The notes: generated by a model from the letters alone, not told the origin. A DNA stretch of 64,000 nucleotides from Pyrrhosoma nymphula (GCA_963573305.1 OY754337.1:79311094-79375093), one strand, 5' to 3'. Numbered from the stretch's first letter, positions 35,466-47,585 are shown. Program-made: numbers and translations.

Positions 35466-36514
35466 GGTGGTTGAGAGAATCTTCTAGAACGATCCAGGGA
35501 GCACTATCTCTTTGGATACGGGACTTAAAAGAAATGTCGGAACTAATATATCTCTCCGAACCCATAGAATTATATCACCATGGTTATCAATTTGATGACG
35601 CAATTTAGTGTTCATCATCTTCAGTCTTCAATCCATTATATGTCCTCTACAAACTTACTTTCTTTCTTGTCCCAATGGTAATTCACGTTCCTCAAGTTCC
35701 AGAATCCATATAAATATTTTTTTTTGGATACGAATGGTAAAAGAAATCCATTTTTATGCAAATATATAAACATATTTATTAATAAATCGGAACCAACGTT
35801 GCTCGTCAAACTTAAAGGATGTTCATTTTAGCTGGTTGAAAATAACACCTACTTTTTTATTTTTTCTTAAGCAATTTGAATCAAGTGACAAAGATCTTTT
35901 CTTTCTATATGTCCTTAAGGTGTTTAAAATACATAACTTCATACTTCGTCGAATAATATATTTTGTCCGACGCCACGACGGACGGTGACAGGGAATCCAT
36001 GGAGACGTGTCTGATTCCAACTGGGGATATACAGACAAAAATGTTAAATTTTGCGTGTCATTTAGGGAAAATCATGTGTGAGGGTTCTGGTAAAGTAATT
36101 GCGCAGGTGAAATGATTTGCAAATAAGAGAATCCTGGTGACTTGGTTCCAATTTCAATATGTGAATAAATGGTTCAGTAGGGAAGAATATGAACGGGAGA
36201 GTTTTAGAAGGGAAAACTAATGAAATTCTGAGTTTAACGGAAGAGAAATTTAGATATTGCAGAATGGAGTAAGAAATAATTTTTTGTGGTAATTCAAGAG
36301 TCTCAGAAAAATTATCACTGGATGGTGAGGTAGGAAGAGGAGGAGGAGCAGAAGAGGCAGAGAGATAAGAATGCCTGAAAAAAGATATTTGTTTTGAATG
36401 GTCGGTTGCCTTATGTCTCAAAAGTAAGTTTAAGACTTGTATTTTCATTAGGAATTCAGATTATGAAGTATAAGGTACTTAATTGCCGAATTAGGTTCGC
36501 TGGAAGCTCGTTGG
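35466..36514. other. Unannotated stretch
   Basis: A very degraded core-like segment (CTGAAGATGATG, minus) lies at about 35,575-35,625. Nothing else recognised. Confidence 0.4.
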
Positions 36515-37085
36515 TAGAACATAAGCTATTGTCAAGCGTATTGTGGGAAGATTTTTGGATGAAAAAGTAAAAGAGAGGTGCTATTTCGCACTCGTCCGGC
36601 CACACCTTGAATATGCAGCGAGCATATGGGATCCGGTGCAGAAAGACTTAGTCCGGGAACTTGATAAAATACAAAGGAAAGCTGCGCGATTCGTCAAAAA
36701 CAGCTACGGGCGTACAGACAACGTTACACAGATGTTAAACGAATTAGGCTGGGAGCCGCTAGAGACTCGGAGGCTGCGCGCTAGGCTTAGATTGCTTGAA
36801 CAATTGAGAATAGATATCTTTCAGAGCGACACGGAGAACATCCTATTAGAACCCCACTATATTTCCAGGTCCGACAGAAACGATAAATTAGGAGAGAGAT
36901 ATTTCGCCGAACGGATAGGTATGGGAATTCGTTTTTCCCCCGAACAATAAGGGACTATAATAAATGCTAGGCGTAATTTCATTAGAGCGTGTCCTTTTTA
37001 TGTGTAAACGGCTGGTGTCCTAACACCCCCCGCCACACGCCTATCGAGGTGGCTTGCGGGGTAGTATGTAGATGTAGATGTAGAT
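36515..37085 (+). mobile_element. 5'-truncated LINE with (GTAGAT)n tail
   Basis: The reverse-transcriptase C-terminus is followed by a short 3' UTR containing GAGGTGGCTTGCGGGGTAGT and a (GTAGAT)n tail at 37,067-37,085. A second 3' end with the same GGTGGCTTGCAGGGTAGT and GTAGATGTAG is at 45,300-45,412. Confidence 0.75.
36543..36950 (+). pseudogene. Non-LTR retrotransposon ORF2 C-terminus
   Basis: An open frame of 135 residues, continuous in frame with a few residues upstream (VKRI), carries LVRPHLEYAASIWDP, IQRKAARFVK and SRSDRNDKLGERYF. These are the thumb and C-terminal region of CR1/L2-like LINE polyproteins, after the catalytic palm. The N-terminal endonuclease and YADD palm are absent through 5' truncation, which is the usual fate of LINE copies. 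No internal stop has accumulated, so it may be the youngest copy of its family here; two decayed relatives lie at 1.25-1.72 kb and about 45.93-46.09 kb. The clade assignment is tentative. Confidence 0.75.
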
Positions 37086-38007
37086 GAAGCTTGTCGCAAT
37101 TAGAAATTTTTGCAGTGGAAGAAACTGTGACTTGAGCTTCAATTATACTTTATTATGCTATATGAATTATATTTTCCATCCTGCATTACAACCATATCTA
37201 TCACTTTATTTTTTAATAAGTTGCAGCTATGAAGGATGGTGTTTTGTTTTTGTGATTCTGTATGTATAGCGAGACTGACGGATAAATAGGCGTTTTCCAC
37301 CCGTGATTCCAATTTTCAAGTGTCTTTTCGTAAGCAACTTCATTCGGGTCATTCCACCAACGCTTGATCATTTTCCCCAATTCATCTTTTCTCTGTTCTA
37401 CTCTTATGTTTGCTCTGTTTTGATTGTTCATCTGTATTTGATCATTTGCAATAGGCTCGTGTCATTTTGGGTTTTCTTGCTTCTTTATCGACACCATTCC
37501 CTCGTTCATCTATCTCACCCATGCTTACCGGATCCTCCTCGGCTATCTCCACCTTAAAAAATCTGTTATGCCTCGTTTTTAATCTTCTCTTGTCGATTTC
37601 AGAGTCAATATTTATCAGGGAAAAAATAATATACACTAATCCACTTCTAACGTTATGCAAGGCACTTATCAAATTTTAAGAATATTTTAAAATATCCTGG
37701 AAGACCAGAGTTTTTTTGGGTCGTATTTCATCCTCTGAGTGAATTATAATTTCCGGATGAATTGATTTAGTGACACTTTTGCCTTTTGTACGAAAAACAT
37801 ATTGAAACATCTGCAACATTTACTAATGCTTAAATTCTGTTTAGTTGTATGCTCTTGAATGGAGGTTAAATAAATTATTGATTTGTATCTCAATTTTGGT
37901 TAAGAATAAGTAAAAAAATCGATTTTCTGGTTAAATGTGACATTTGTCCTCGAATCTTTTCTTAGGGTGATTGTGTCGGGCCAAGTTAGTTCTCGAACAC
38001 TATATGT
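37086..38007. other. Unannotated stretch
   Basis: AT-rich; nothing recognised. Confidence 0.5.
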
Positions 38008-38786
38008 CAGTGGTTCCCAGTGTGGGCGCTACCACCCCCTAAGGGGCGGTGCCATAATCTAGGGGGGGGGCGATCAGTAACAAGAGGTGGCATGGGGGCG
38101 CTGAAGGCAGTATCCCGACCGAAAGGTACCATACATGTCCTGTAATCAATAAAATATCAATCTATTGTATTTGAAATAAGCAATAATTTAATCATAATTG
38201 TTTTAAAATTATTTTTAAAATCTTTCTGATTTGGTCAGGTAGTCTAGTATGGTTTTAGAGCCCATGATTGGATCATGAACATGGATCATGAACAGGAAAG
38301 AAGAAAGAAAGCTGATTATATTCGAGAATAAAGTCCTGAGGAAAATCTTTGGCCCCACAAAGGAAAACGAAATATGGAGAATCAAACGGAATAAGGAAAT
38401 ACGAGATCTCTACAATGAGCACGACATAACTGCATGTGTCAGGGCCAGAAGAATGAGATGGCTTGGGCATGTTATGAGAGCAGAGCAGGGCTCAATACTT
38501 AAGGATGTTACCAGTGGGATACCAGAGGGAAGACGACCACCGGGAAGACCAAGAAAAAGGTGGTGGGATGGAGCAAACATGGACATAAACCGGATAGGGG
38601 GAGCAGTGGAAGAAGCTAGAGACCGAGAAAGATGGAGGGCACGCGTTGGTGAGGCCAAATCCCAGCTTGGGCATAGATGGCCATGGGAGTAAGTAAGAGT
38701 AAGAGTAAGTATGATTGGGGGGCGTTGGGGCGCGTTTTGTGGAACCAAGTTTGGTGTGGTGACTCGAAAAAGTTTGGGAAGCACTG
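38008..38786. mobile_element. hAT-like element carrying a nested LINE
   Basis: The left end CAGTGGTTCCCAGTGTGGGC and the complement of the right end, CAGTGCTTCCCAAACTTTTT, are TIRs of the CAGTG(G/C)TTCCCA type. The flanks CTATATGT (38,000-38,007) and CTCTATGT (38,787-38,794) form an 8-bp target duplication with one mismatch, which is the hAT length. Without the nested LINE it is about 330 bp, with no transposase, so it is a non-autonomous copy. Confidence 0.75.
38272..38710 (+). pseudogene. RTE-type LINE C-terminus nested in the hAT element
   Basis: A frame at 38,288-38,692 encodes 134 residues: LIIFENKVLRKIFGPT, RRMRWLGHVMRAE, then GIPEGRRPPGRPRKRWWD and a terminal HRWPWE. This is the conserved tail of RTE-like endonuclease-reverse transcriptase proteins. 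The piece is followed by a GTAAGA microsatellite-like tail. ATGATTGG stands at 38,264-38,271 and again at 38,711-38,718, an 8-bp target duplication that frames the insertion exactly. The rest of the element was lost by 5' truncation. The close relative at 43.7-44.8 kb is longer but has more lesions. Confidence 0.8.
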
Positions 38787-39890
38787 CTCTATGTGATTGT
38801 AAAATTTCCGTGAATTGCAAATAGGGCAATCGGCATTCATATCTTCTACGTTTGCTGTTTACTATATCGGAAACAGTTGAAATTTATAAATATTTTTAAA
38901 TTAAAAATGAATCTACATATGCTGATTCACAGAGTTGTTTCTGAGTTACTTTTCAAAGCATTCAGGTGGAACAGCTACGGATGATAAGTGTTAAAGGCGT
39001 GAACCGCTGTTGTTATATGATGCAAGAAGATTGCATTAGCCTTTGAGGACTTTTTGTATGCTTTGTATCTATTATTTGATTTTAAATGATCCAAAGAAAA
39101 TCCTTTTATTAAATATGCCTGTTACCTATCAGGATGTAGTGCGTCAGTTTTCACATTTTTTACAGCTTTGGAAGAGTGCTGTAGAGAAACTAGTTTCTTG
39201 TAAATGCCAATATAAATTAATTTTGAGCCGATTTTTGATAATCCACAGTGTAACTTCGGTTAGTTTCTCAGTATCAAGGTTCGGAAAGCTTGTTTGATAA
39301 CGCAGACGTAGGTTCAAGGCATTTGTGTCTCTTTGCGATACAAAATGGTGGCATTTATGGTTAGAATGGGATGCATTCAATTGTAGTCCTTCATGTACGA
39401 AATGAATGCTTAAAATATTTTTTGTAAGTCTTCGAAAGCCTTATATGTCGGATTTAGAACAATCCCAAAATTCGCTCTGACTCTAATCTGCGCCTGCTTA
39501 AAATTATGGAAGTAGGTCATACGAACGAATCCTCAGCGCCACTTGAACTTAGAAGAGTTGTGAGTGTGCGAGCTACAGGAGAGAAAATAGGACGTCGTAA
39601 AAGTACTTATTAGAGAGATTGGGTTTTCAACGCCACGGTTACATGCTGGTAGACAACAATAATCCTGTTATAACCATTGGCCTCATAACAGATGGTGCAG
39701 TGGGGAACACGTTTGTTTGTAAAACTGATACTAATCATATTTGATAGAAATAATCGAAAATTTTGCTAAAAATAAATTACGTTCAACGGAATATTACACG
39801 GTATTTGGGAGTGATGCGAAAAATGAGCAAACTATACGTCACGCAGTAATATTTCAACTTTGATTTCTGTTATAACGAGACGAAGATTAA
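38787..39890. other. Unannotated stretch
   Basis: Nothing recognised in about 1.1 kb. Confidence 0.5.
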
Positions 39891-40614
39891 ATACGGAATG
39901 AAGATTAATCATAAGAAAACAAAAGTAATGAGATTCTCTAGGAAAAAGAAAGCGAGGCTGGTCATATGAGTATGAAGTCACAAACTCGAGCAAGTAGAAC
40001 ACATTTAATTACTTGGTTAGTACGCTAGAAGAAACAGGACATAGTAGCAAAGACATTAGGAGGAGAATAGCGCTAGCGAAGGAAGCGTTTAATAATAGAA
40101 GGGAGCTGATGACGGGGACCTTGGGGAAGGATGTAAAAATGAGGCTGGTTAAGAGCTTGATATGGAGTGTGGCGTTGTATGGGGCAGAAACGTGGACCTT
40201 GAGAAAGGAAGACGAAAATAGGCTGAAGGCGTTCGAGATGTAGGTGTGGAGGAGGATGCAGAAGGTGCGGTGGACGGAAAGGAAGACAAATGAGGAAGTG
40301 CTAGACACATGGTGGACGAGGAGAGGAAACTTATAGATGAGATTATGGGAAGGCAGGGTAGGTGGCTGGAAGCGGTACTGAGGGGCGATGGTTTGCTGAA
40401 GGCCATGATAGAGGGTAGGATGTTGGGTAAGCGGGGAAGGGGAAGAAAGAGAATATGTTTTATAGACGGGATTAAGAAAAGTAGGACTTTCGCTGAGATG
40501 AAGAAAGAAATACTAGAGGTAGATAGGGCACGGCACGTGGAAGAGTCTGTTGGATATTCTCTGACTTTCATCATAACCTAGCTTTAACCGGTAGATTACT
40601 CTAATGAATGAATG
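39891..40614 (+). pseudogene. Non-LTR endonuclease-reverse transcriptase C-terminal region
   Basis: Frames read GMKINHKKTKVMRFSR at about 39,897-39,945, then a corrupted KYLG region. After it come SSKDIRRRIALAKEAF, SLIWSVALYGAETWTLRK and AFEM at 40,040-40,243. A frameshift leads into EERKLIDEIMGRQGRW and IEGRMLGKRGRGRKR at 40,317-40,450. These are the post-palm and C-terminal parts of a LINE polyprotein family widespread in arthropods. A stop follows the F-E-M motif and another frameshift precedes the tail. The 3' end has AACCGGTAGATTACTC and an (ATGA)n tail near 40,600. The copy at 16.2 kb is a shorter relative. Confidence 0.75.
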
Positions 40615-42228
40615 AATTGGGAATGTTAGTTTAGAGTAATTATTGTAATCGTGATAACTGAGGAAGATGTTATACCCCTTCCTCGGCAAGCTGTCAGCAC
40701 CGTTTTACCGCCAGAGCCCCGCAGTCCACCCGAGTTGCCTCCCCTCTTCTACCTCCATTATTCATTTCTGGCAAATTTTGTATGTTTGACGAATTTCCGT
40801 TGACGTGTTCGAACAGTAAGCACTACCCTTGAGAACAGTGGCTCTCGGCCCGCGGGAGAATGCAGGGGGCACTGGGTGGGGAAGAGGGTTGACCGGGGAG
40901 CAGGGGTGGGAGTAGGAGGTATGAAGGGAAGGGGATGCAATAATGCCCAAGGGACGGAGTTGATTGCAAGTCCGTGTTTCCCAGGGGAATAACTTTTGAG
41001 TTGGGGAGGAGCTTAAGTATATGGGTGTCGTGTTTACGAAAAGCGGGAAAGGGTTGTTGGGGGAATGTGATGTCTCACTGAGGGCGAGTAGGGGTGGATA
41101 TCTGTTTGCGGAAGAACGGGTGATAGTGAAGGCCACCGGGGAAGATAGGGTGGCTTCAGCCGGGGCCTACTGAAAACAATAAAGGCCTCCAGTCGAAGCA
41201 ATTCGCAGAATGAATGCGATTGACCCTTGTTGTATGGGGTTTGGATGCGAATCCGTTGATATACACCGCTTATAGCTGGAGGAAAGTGTCAATTCCAACT
41301 CATAAAAGTGCCTTTGCTCTCTCTCTCTCCCTACGCCCTTTGTTGGGAGCTGAGACCCGGTTTTTGAAATTTGAGGATGAACTTATATTGGAGATTATAG
41401 CTATGGGCTTGTACTTGGTTGGAGTAAATACGCTGGAAAGAGAGAAAAAGTGAAAGGTTGGTAAAGGTAAAACTAGTAATATATTGGTAGCCTTGGTAAA
41501 GAACGAGAGAAAACATGAAAGAAAGAAATTTAATGGGTGCTTAGAAAGTGGGCGGTGGAAAGAATTGTGATAAATAGGTGAAGACTGCGATGCGCTGGAC
41601 GGATAACTTGCGCAAATGATTTGTTAAAATAACAAGTCAATGGGAATGGGAAATAACCTGGAAATGACGCCTGACCGTTGAAACATGCACAGTAAAACTT
41701 TCAGTGGACAGAAATGAGTTTTCATTAATTTATAGTTCAAATTTTATGTACTACGAGAGTCTCCAAATTTCATACCGGTAACATGCCAATTAGGGAAAAT
41801 GTCTATACTGCTTTAATTTCTGTTTGCGAAATAGGAAGTGGTTTTCACGCTAGTCAATGGTGCCCTTGAACACTCTTTTGGCTATTGCAATGGATACTTG
41901 ATTTCTTTGCTGTTCACTGAAAACGTCTTTCCACTCAAATGTTTTTATGTCATTTAAAAAAATGTATTACGAGGAGTAATATACTTATATCTAAAAAAAT
42001 GAGAAAACATATAACCTACATAACGTTACTTTCTGACGCGGCCTTTATTTGAGAACATTCTTATTTTAAAAAAAATAATGATTTTCTGGAGCACACCCGA
42101 ACCAATTGCCAAAGATAAAGGTTTCTAATATTGTGTAAATAGATATATAAAAATGAAGTTCGATAAGTGGTGAATATCTTGGTGTCATTAGAAAAATGCG
42201 ATCTTTTTATATATATATTAGTTTAAAT
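40615..42228. other. Unannotated stretch with purine-rich tract
   Basis: G/A-rich sequence at about 40,830-41,160; nothing else recognised. Confidence 0.5.
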
Positions 42229-42857
42229 TAGTGGTGGAATAAAATTCGAAAGTGTCGGGCGATATATGGTGGAACATCATTTTAGTACTTAAATAAAACT
42301 ACAGTAATTTACTGTAGTTTTATTTAAGGTGGAATAAAATGTTGTCGGAGTGAAACGGCTGCAGCCGCAACTGTTTCCGCCAGATAACTGTTACAACCAT
42401 CAGGTTACTTTCGTGATCGTGCCGCAGCCGCGCCGTTGCGCTCTGTGCTGTGCAGCGGCAACTGATGAAGCTGAAACTGACTGTTTCGTCTTCTATTCTG
42501 TTCCAGTTGCACCACACGTGTGGCTGCGTTGCAGTTATAAACTACAATTTGTTGGATTTTAAGCAGTCGCAGGCGGTTGCTGGTTTATATAGCCAATACA
42601 TGTCCACCCATCGTTGCATAAAGATTAAGAACTTTGAAGTACCTATCTTTCATGAATACAAATGAAATTATTACTTTATTGAAGTGAAATATTTCTTATT
42701 ACCAAGAATTTGGAACAACTAGCCATGTTTTAACGGCGCCAATCGATCGCCTGTTGTTTGGTGTGCATTGAGCATTTTTCCGCAACAGCGAGTTTCACGG
42801 AACTGTTTCGGTTGCGAAGCTATTGCAATGAAACTGTTGCGATCTTTTAGTTTCACC
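42229..42857. mobile_element. TIR element with repeated CAACTGTTTC-like motifs
   Basis: AGTGGTGGAA on the left and TTTCACCACT on the right are inverted ends, and TTTAAATT lies next to both. GTTTC/CAACTG motifs recur many times inside, in both senses (for example near 42,365, 42,475, 42,800, 42,830), as subterminal binding-site arrays of DNA transposons do. A perfect palindrome sits near the left end. No transposase is present. Superfamily is not assigned; hAT is one possibility. Confidence 0.55.
42288..42328. repeat. Perfect 41-nt palindrome
   Basis: Two 20-bp arms, CTTAAATAAAACTACAGTAA and its exact complement, flank a single T. Confidence 0.9.
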
Positions 42858-43059
42858 ACTAATTTAAATTCATTGAATTTTATGTGCAGTGATGTATCGC
42901 TTTAAAGTACCTTAAACGGTTGGCATTCTCGCGATACTCCTATTCGTTCTTGTTGTTCGCTCCCAAGATGAGCGAAGATAGCGTCTTTTGCGATGCACAC
43001 GAGGAATTAATGCATTCGCGGGATCTCTTTTTTTTCTCTCCGGCAAAAACCCTCTCTTT

Positions 43060-43560
43060 CTCTCTATGGAAAGGTAAACAAGAAGGACAGACTGAGATAG
43101 AAAGAGGGAGAGAGGGCAATGTGAAAGGCTAGTGGAAAAGGAGAAAGAGATGGAGGAAGAGAGGGGGCATCAGGCATAATCCAAGAAGAATAAAAGGGAG
43201 CGGGAAGAGTTTCCAGTCCCTCTCGTGAAAATCCCTCGGAAAGAGGGAGTCTTTTGGCGAGCGTAGTAAAAACCCCTCTTCTTTTTTTAGGGGAATTATA
43301 GGGGAGGGGAAGAATATGTGGGAGAGGATGGAGGGGAGGTGATTGATGAGGGGGAAGGGGTGATGTGAGGGGAAGGGGGTAAAAGTACTGCTTCCCCCCT
43401 CCCCTCCCACCAACCCCTCCTGAGTGGGCGTTGACTACGTGGGAGTTTTTGGTGAATGGAGCCGAGAGGCGGGGGCGGGAGGGGAAGTGCGGTGGGGGTG
43501 GAGAAACGGGGGCGTGGAAGAAAGTCACCCCTCCCTCCCCCCTAGTCTGGTGCAGTCCTC
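43060..43560. repeat. Purine-rich tract
   Basis: Plus strand dominated by GGAAGAGG, GGGGAAGG and GGGAGGGG units; apparent minus-strand Pro/Ser-rich frames are artefacts of composition. Confidence 0.7.
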
Positions 43561-43664
43561 CGTGCTAAAATCATGGGATAAGAATCAATCTCTTTTTTTC
43601 AGTTCGCTGTCAGAATTAACGATACAGCCCCAAAAGAGAGATCTCCTTCATAGATTCAATTCAC

Positions 43665-44840
43665 GCAGTCCACAAAATACTCCCGTGTCAACATATTGGC
43701 GTAATATTGTCACGATAAGATACTGGGAGTACAATAAGGAGTTTTACGCACTTTTTATCGATTTCCAAAAGGCGTATGACAGTATAAATAGAGATTGATT
43801 GAGGAGAAAAATTGATAAGATGGGGATCCCAAGAAAATTGATAAATCTAGCTAAACTGAGCAGCACAGAATCAAGGGGCTTTGTGCGGACCAATGAAAAT
43901 ATTTCCGAGCCGTTTAAAATAAGCACAGGCAGGGAAATGGGCTATCCACAATTCTATTTAATATTCCAATTGAGGAAGCACTGGAAAAAGTAGCAGAGAT
44001 GGACATTGGCATCAAAATTGGTACCAAAATAAACGTTTTAGGCTTTGCAGACGACGTAGCGATATTCGCAGAAAGTTTAGAAGATTTGACAATGTTGACA
44101 AATGTATTTATGAAGGAAACGGAAAAATAAAACTGAAAATAAATGATACAAAAACTGAACTCATGCATTTCTTAAGACGCCAAAACAGAAATACAGGTCC
44201 TCTGCAAATAGATGGGCTTGCATTTGAAAAAGTAGACCATTTTAAAAATTTAGGAGCAATTTTAACAAATGACAACACAGAAGAGCCAGAAATACAAAAC
44301 AGATTAAACCTCGCCAACTGATGTCTGCATGCATGCAACCGAATTCTATCTTCTGAAGCCCTGTCACACAAAACAAAAATTAGACTTTATAAAATAATAA
44401 AATCCCCAGTACTTCTCTACGGATCCGAAACGTGGAGGCTGTTGAAGAAGGATGAGAAAAAACTAATAGTGTTCGAAAATAAGATATTGCGAAAAATCTA
44501 TGGGCCCACATACGAAGGACAATGGAGAAAAAAACACAACAGAGAAATCAGGAATCTATATAAACATCCAGACATAACAAGTGAAATAAAGGCAAGAAGA
44601 ATCAGGTGGGCTGGACATATTCTAAGGAAAGAGGAGGGATGTCTGCTGAAGGAGGTACTAAATGGGATTCCTGAAGGAAGAAGACCCCGAGGAAGACCAC
44701 GACTAAGATGGTGGGACCAAGTGAGAACGGATATGCAAAATATTGGAGCAACAAAAAGAGAGGCAGAAGATCGATCCAGGTGGAGGGGATTTGTTGATGC
44801 GGCTAAATATCGCCTAAGATATAGATGGCCCTGGGAGTAA
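43665..44840 (+). pseudogene. RTE-type LINE reverse transcriptase to C-terminus
   Basis: Successive frames carry EFYALFIDFQKAYDSINRD (first catalytic Asp), a stop, then KMGIPRKLINLAK and SRGFVRTNENISEPFKIST at about 43,820-43,930. Next come GFADDVAIFAESLEDL near 44,040-44,085 (catalytic DD) and, after further frame changes, LIVFENKILRKIYGP to YRWPWE at 44,442-44,840. The order is that of an RTE-like polyprotein palm and C-terminus. The GVRQG motif region is damaged, and the copy has at least three lesions. Its C-terminal 130 residues match the nested copy at 38.3 kb, so both derive from one family. The apurinic endonuclease domain is absent. Confidence 0.8.
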
Positions 44841-45299
44841 GTAATTACCTATAGAAAGAAAATAAAATAAAGTTTGTTATTCCTTCAATCGAATTTTAGC
44901 AATATTCAATATTTCAGCGGTTTTGAGTCATCGTCCCCAGAACGACCATACTCATTGTTTAAGTCAAGATTCCGTGTATATCCATTAACTCAATGATTCT
45001 TTGCACTAAATAAGATATGGTTTATTACAATGTATTAGTGTTATTTTTTCCTTCCCGTTGATATTCAACGGGCACCTTATCTAGTATGTGATAAAAGTAC
45101 TCGTAACAGATGTGGAGTACTAGCAGCACGCCGTGCATGTTTTATACAAAGTCTTGAGTCTCTGTCCATTTGTGTAGTTGCAAAATACATATATATTAAC
45201 GGTCCCTCTCCATTGTGATAATATCTGTAGTGTAGTAGTGCATGCTTGTGAGGCTTCGTCTCGTGACAAGCAATAGCAATTAATGCTAATGCATAATTA
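44841..45299. other. Unannotated stretch
   Basis: A CCCGTTGATATTCAACGGGC palindromic motif at 45,055-45,074 resembles one at 61,802-61,821. Nothing else recognised. Confidence 0.4.
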
Positions 45300-45412
45300 G
45301 TCGTAGTTACTCTAACTTTAGGGTAAAGTGTAATGCATGTTGGTGAATACTCACCCCATACCACACACCCCTTAGGTGGCTTGCAGGGTAGTTTGTAGAT
45401 GTAGGTGAACTA
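45300..45412 (+). mobile_element. 3' end of LINE family with (GTAGAT)n tail
   Basis: GGTGGCTTGCAGGGTAGTTT and GTAGATGTAGGTG match the end of the 36.5-kb element. Only the 3' UTR remains. Confidence 0.6.
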
Positions 45413-45928
45413 AAATGCATAAAAAAGGCTCTAAAAATCGTGGCTTGTAAATAACGAATTTAACTGTTATCTTTATCGTTGATATCAGATGTGTAAAATA
45501 AGTTAGCTCGTTGATTGCCTTTGTTTAATGTTGTGGTGTTTGATACGCATTTTATATAGAGACTCGCTGTTTTATGGATCCAGAACTGAAATAAAATTCA
45601 TCCGGAGTGGTATTAAATTAATGATTTAAACAATTTGGTGCATCAATATTACCCCTACGACCCGCTGAATGGGTGTATGGCAGGGGATATTAGGACTTTA
45701 GTCATAGAAATGGAGGGAATAGGGAAGAAATAGGAAAATGGAGTGGACAAAGTTGAAATTAATTTTACGGATTATCTTAATATCTCGTTTTCCTTTGTTA
45801 GAGCCACAAATATTACATGCGATTAAAGAATATTCGTATCTATTGGTACGGATAACTAATTTTAACCCCTTAACCAGTCTCTAGAGGTATAATAATATTC
45901 TCTAAATCATATAGAAACTCCTCTGATT

Positions 45929-46090
45929 TGAATTTTTCAAGTAGTTCAATGCTTAGCGAGTAGTTTCCGAGTTTCTGCCGGCTCCTAACCTAGGCCTTCA
46001 ATCAGTGGTGTTATTAGTTTAGTTCGCTCATGAAATGTTTTAACAAAGCGTCCGGAGTTCCTTTGTATTTTTTATATCGCAAATTTTAGA
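45929..46090 (-). pseudogene. Very decayed LINE fragment (family of 1.5 and 36.5 kb)
   Basis: The nucleotide sequence is collinear with 1,498-1,650: TTTTTCAAGTAGT, then a CCGAGTTTCTGCCGGCT block and CAAAGCGTCCGGAGTTC. No open frame survives. It is recognised only by comparison with the better copies. Confidence 0.5.
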
Positions 46091-47203
46091 TATTATTCTG
46101 CGTATGACCTCAAATGCACCAAAGCGTATTTGAGATTTTACTTTAGATAAAGCATTTACTAGAGAATATCCTCATCAATGGATATTTTTGACGAAGAGAG
46201 GGATTAATTAGTCCATATTGAGGCCATACATATAGTAGTTTTAATATGCAGAGGCATAATGGGCCTCAATCGAGACTTAGAATTACATATTGCTATTTTT
46301 GTGAAACAAACCCTTGCCGATGTCTTAGTGTTATAAAAAGGTAAGGTTTATTTTCGGTGTAAACACAATGTTTAGGCAGACAGTGGAAAAGTTCAATATT
46401 CTCAATAAAACACTACATTTTACATATAAAAAAATATCCTTCAATAGTTTAAAACATAATGAGTAACGGTATGATAAATTCGTAAGTGTCCAGGCTATTT
46501 TAACTGATAATCCGTCCTACGCAGGGAAATATTCGCACAAGAAGTGTAGTGTGAAGAACCTAAGAAAATCTCCTAATTGAGTAGCTTATATTGACTACAG
46601 TCGGAACTAACAAACGAACAAAAACTAGTATTGAGTAGAGGTCGGGTATGAAAGGATTATTTTCAGGGCAGAGAGGTGAGGTATAGCGGCGAAAGAGACT
46701 TCCCATCTAGAGGACCATGGTTCGACTGTTGGCGGCGGCAGATTTATTTAAGCGGAATCGCGGTCTCTATTTGAGTGCTACGTGGGTAGCATTTCAAGCG
46801 CTGTTATCCACATTTCTAACGTAGCCCGATTATGTAGATATTTTTTATGTACCGTTAAAGATTTCTAAGCTGGAATATATTAATTGAAATAATGCAAATA
46901 TCGCCAAATGCATGTTGTGTACAAAACAAAAGAGACACATGTAGTCGATAGTTATGTATAAATACGAAGCATGGACACTGGTTAAATGCACGATGTACTA
47001 TTAAGAAGGTGGGAGAGGAAAATATTGAGAAGGACATTTGTGGCTGCTCACGAGAATGGTGTTTGAAGGCGCAGAATGAAAAGTCAGGTAGAAAATATGA
47101 AAATAGCAAAATATAGTGACGGAAATGAAAAATAGACAAATTAGACTTGGACAAGTAAGAAGAATGAACGATAATGGGGATACAGCACTAATTGGAGGAC
47201 CTT
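46091..47203. other. Unannotated stretch
   Basis: A tRNA-like B-box segment (GGACCATGGTTCGACTG) lies at about 46,721-46,737. Nothing else recognised. Confidence 0.45.
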
Positions 47204-47585
47204 GGGGGTTATTTTGCAATCTCACGTTTTAAATGACTCTGAGGGAAGGCGGGAGATCCGTTTCACTCTCTTAATGATCGGCTCACGACCGGCCAAGGTC
47301 CGATGGTGGCTCCATTTCACGTTCCTAACGACAGGTGAGATGGAACGAATGAAATGTGGAGCCAATCGAAACGGATCAAGGGTCGAATGAGACGGATCAA
47401 GAGTCGAAAGATACGGATCAAGAGTCGAAAGAGCTGGTGAGTGGAATAAAAGACCTGTAGATCACCAGTTGAGAGCCGAAGACGGTCACGCCCCCTGGGT
47501 GGCGGAGTGGAACTACGAAAAATGACTTAATTTTCCACATTTTATGACGTATTCTCACTTAAATGAGATTACAAAATAACTCCCC
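47204..47585. mobile_element. MITE with GGGGGTTATTTTGCAATCTC ends
   Basis: The left end GGGGGTTATTTTGCAATCTC and the complement of the right end, GGGGAGTTATTTTGTAATCT, are TIRs of about 22 bp. The arms continue with partial complementarity. There is no coding capacity. A 21-bp tandem repeat lies inside. No clear target duplication is seen, so the superfamily is open. Confidence 0.6.
47371..47432. repeat. Tandem repeat, 21-bp unit, three copies
   Basis: ACGGATCAAG(A/G)GTCGAA begins at 47,371, 47,392 and 47,413. Confidence 0.85.

Noticed and set aside
35575..35630. Core-like segment CTGAAGATGATG on minus strand
   Set aside because: GAAAC box is lost (GATAACC) and stem II weak; too decayed to list as a core.
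43064..43528. Long Pro/Ser/Leu-rich minus-strand frame
   Set aside because: Opposite strand of a purine-rich tract; no domain and no conserved start.
44905..44950. Possible hammerhead-like remnant after the RTE copy
   Set aside because: GATGACTCAAAACC lacks the CTGA and GAAA boxes.
46690..46745. tRNA-B-box-like segment GGTTCGACTG
   Set aside because: No matching arms for a tRNA gene and no second copy in the window.
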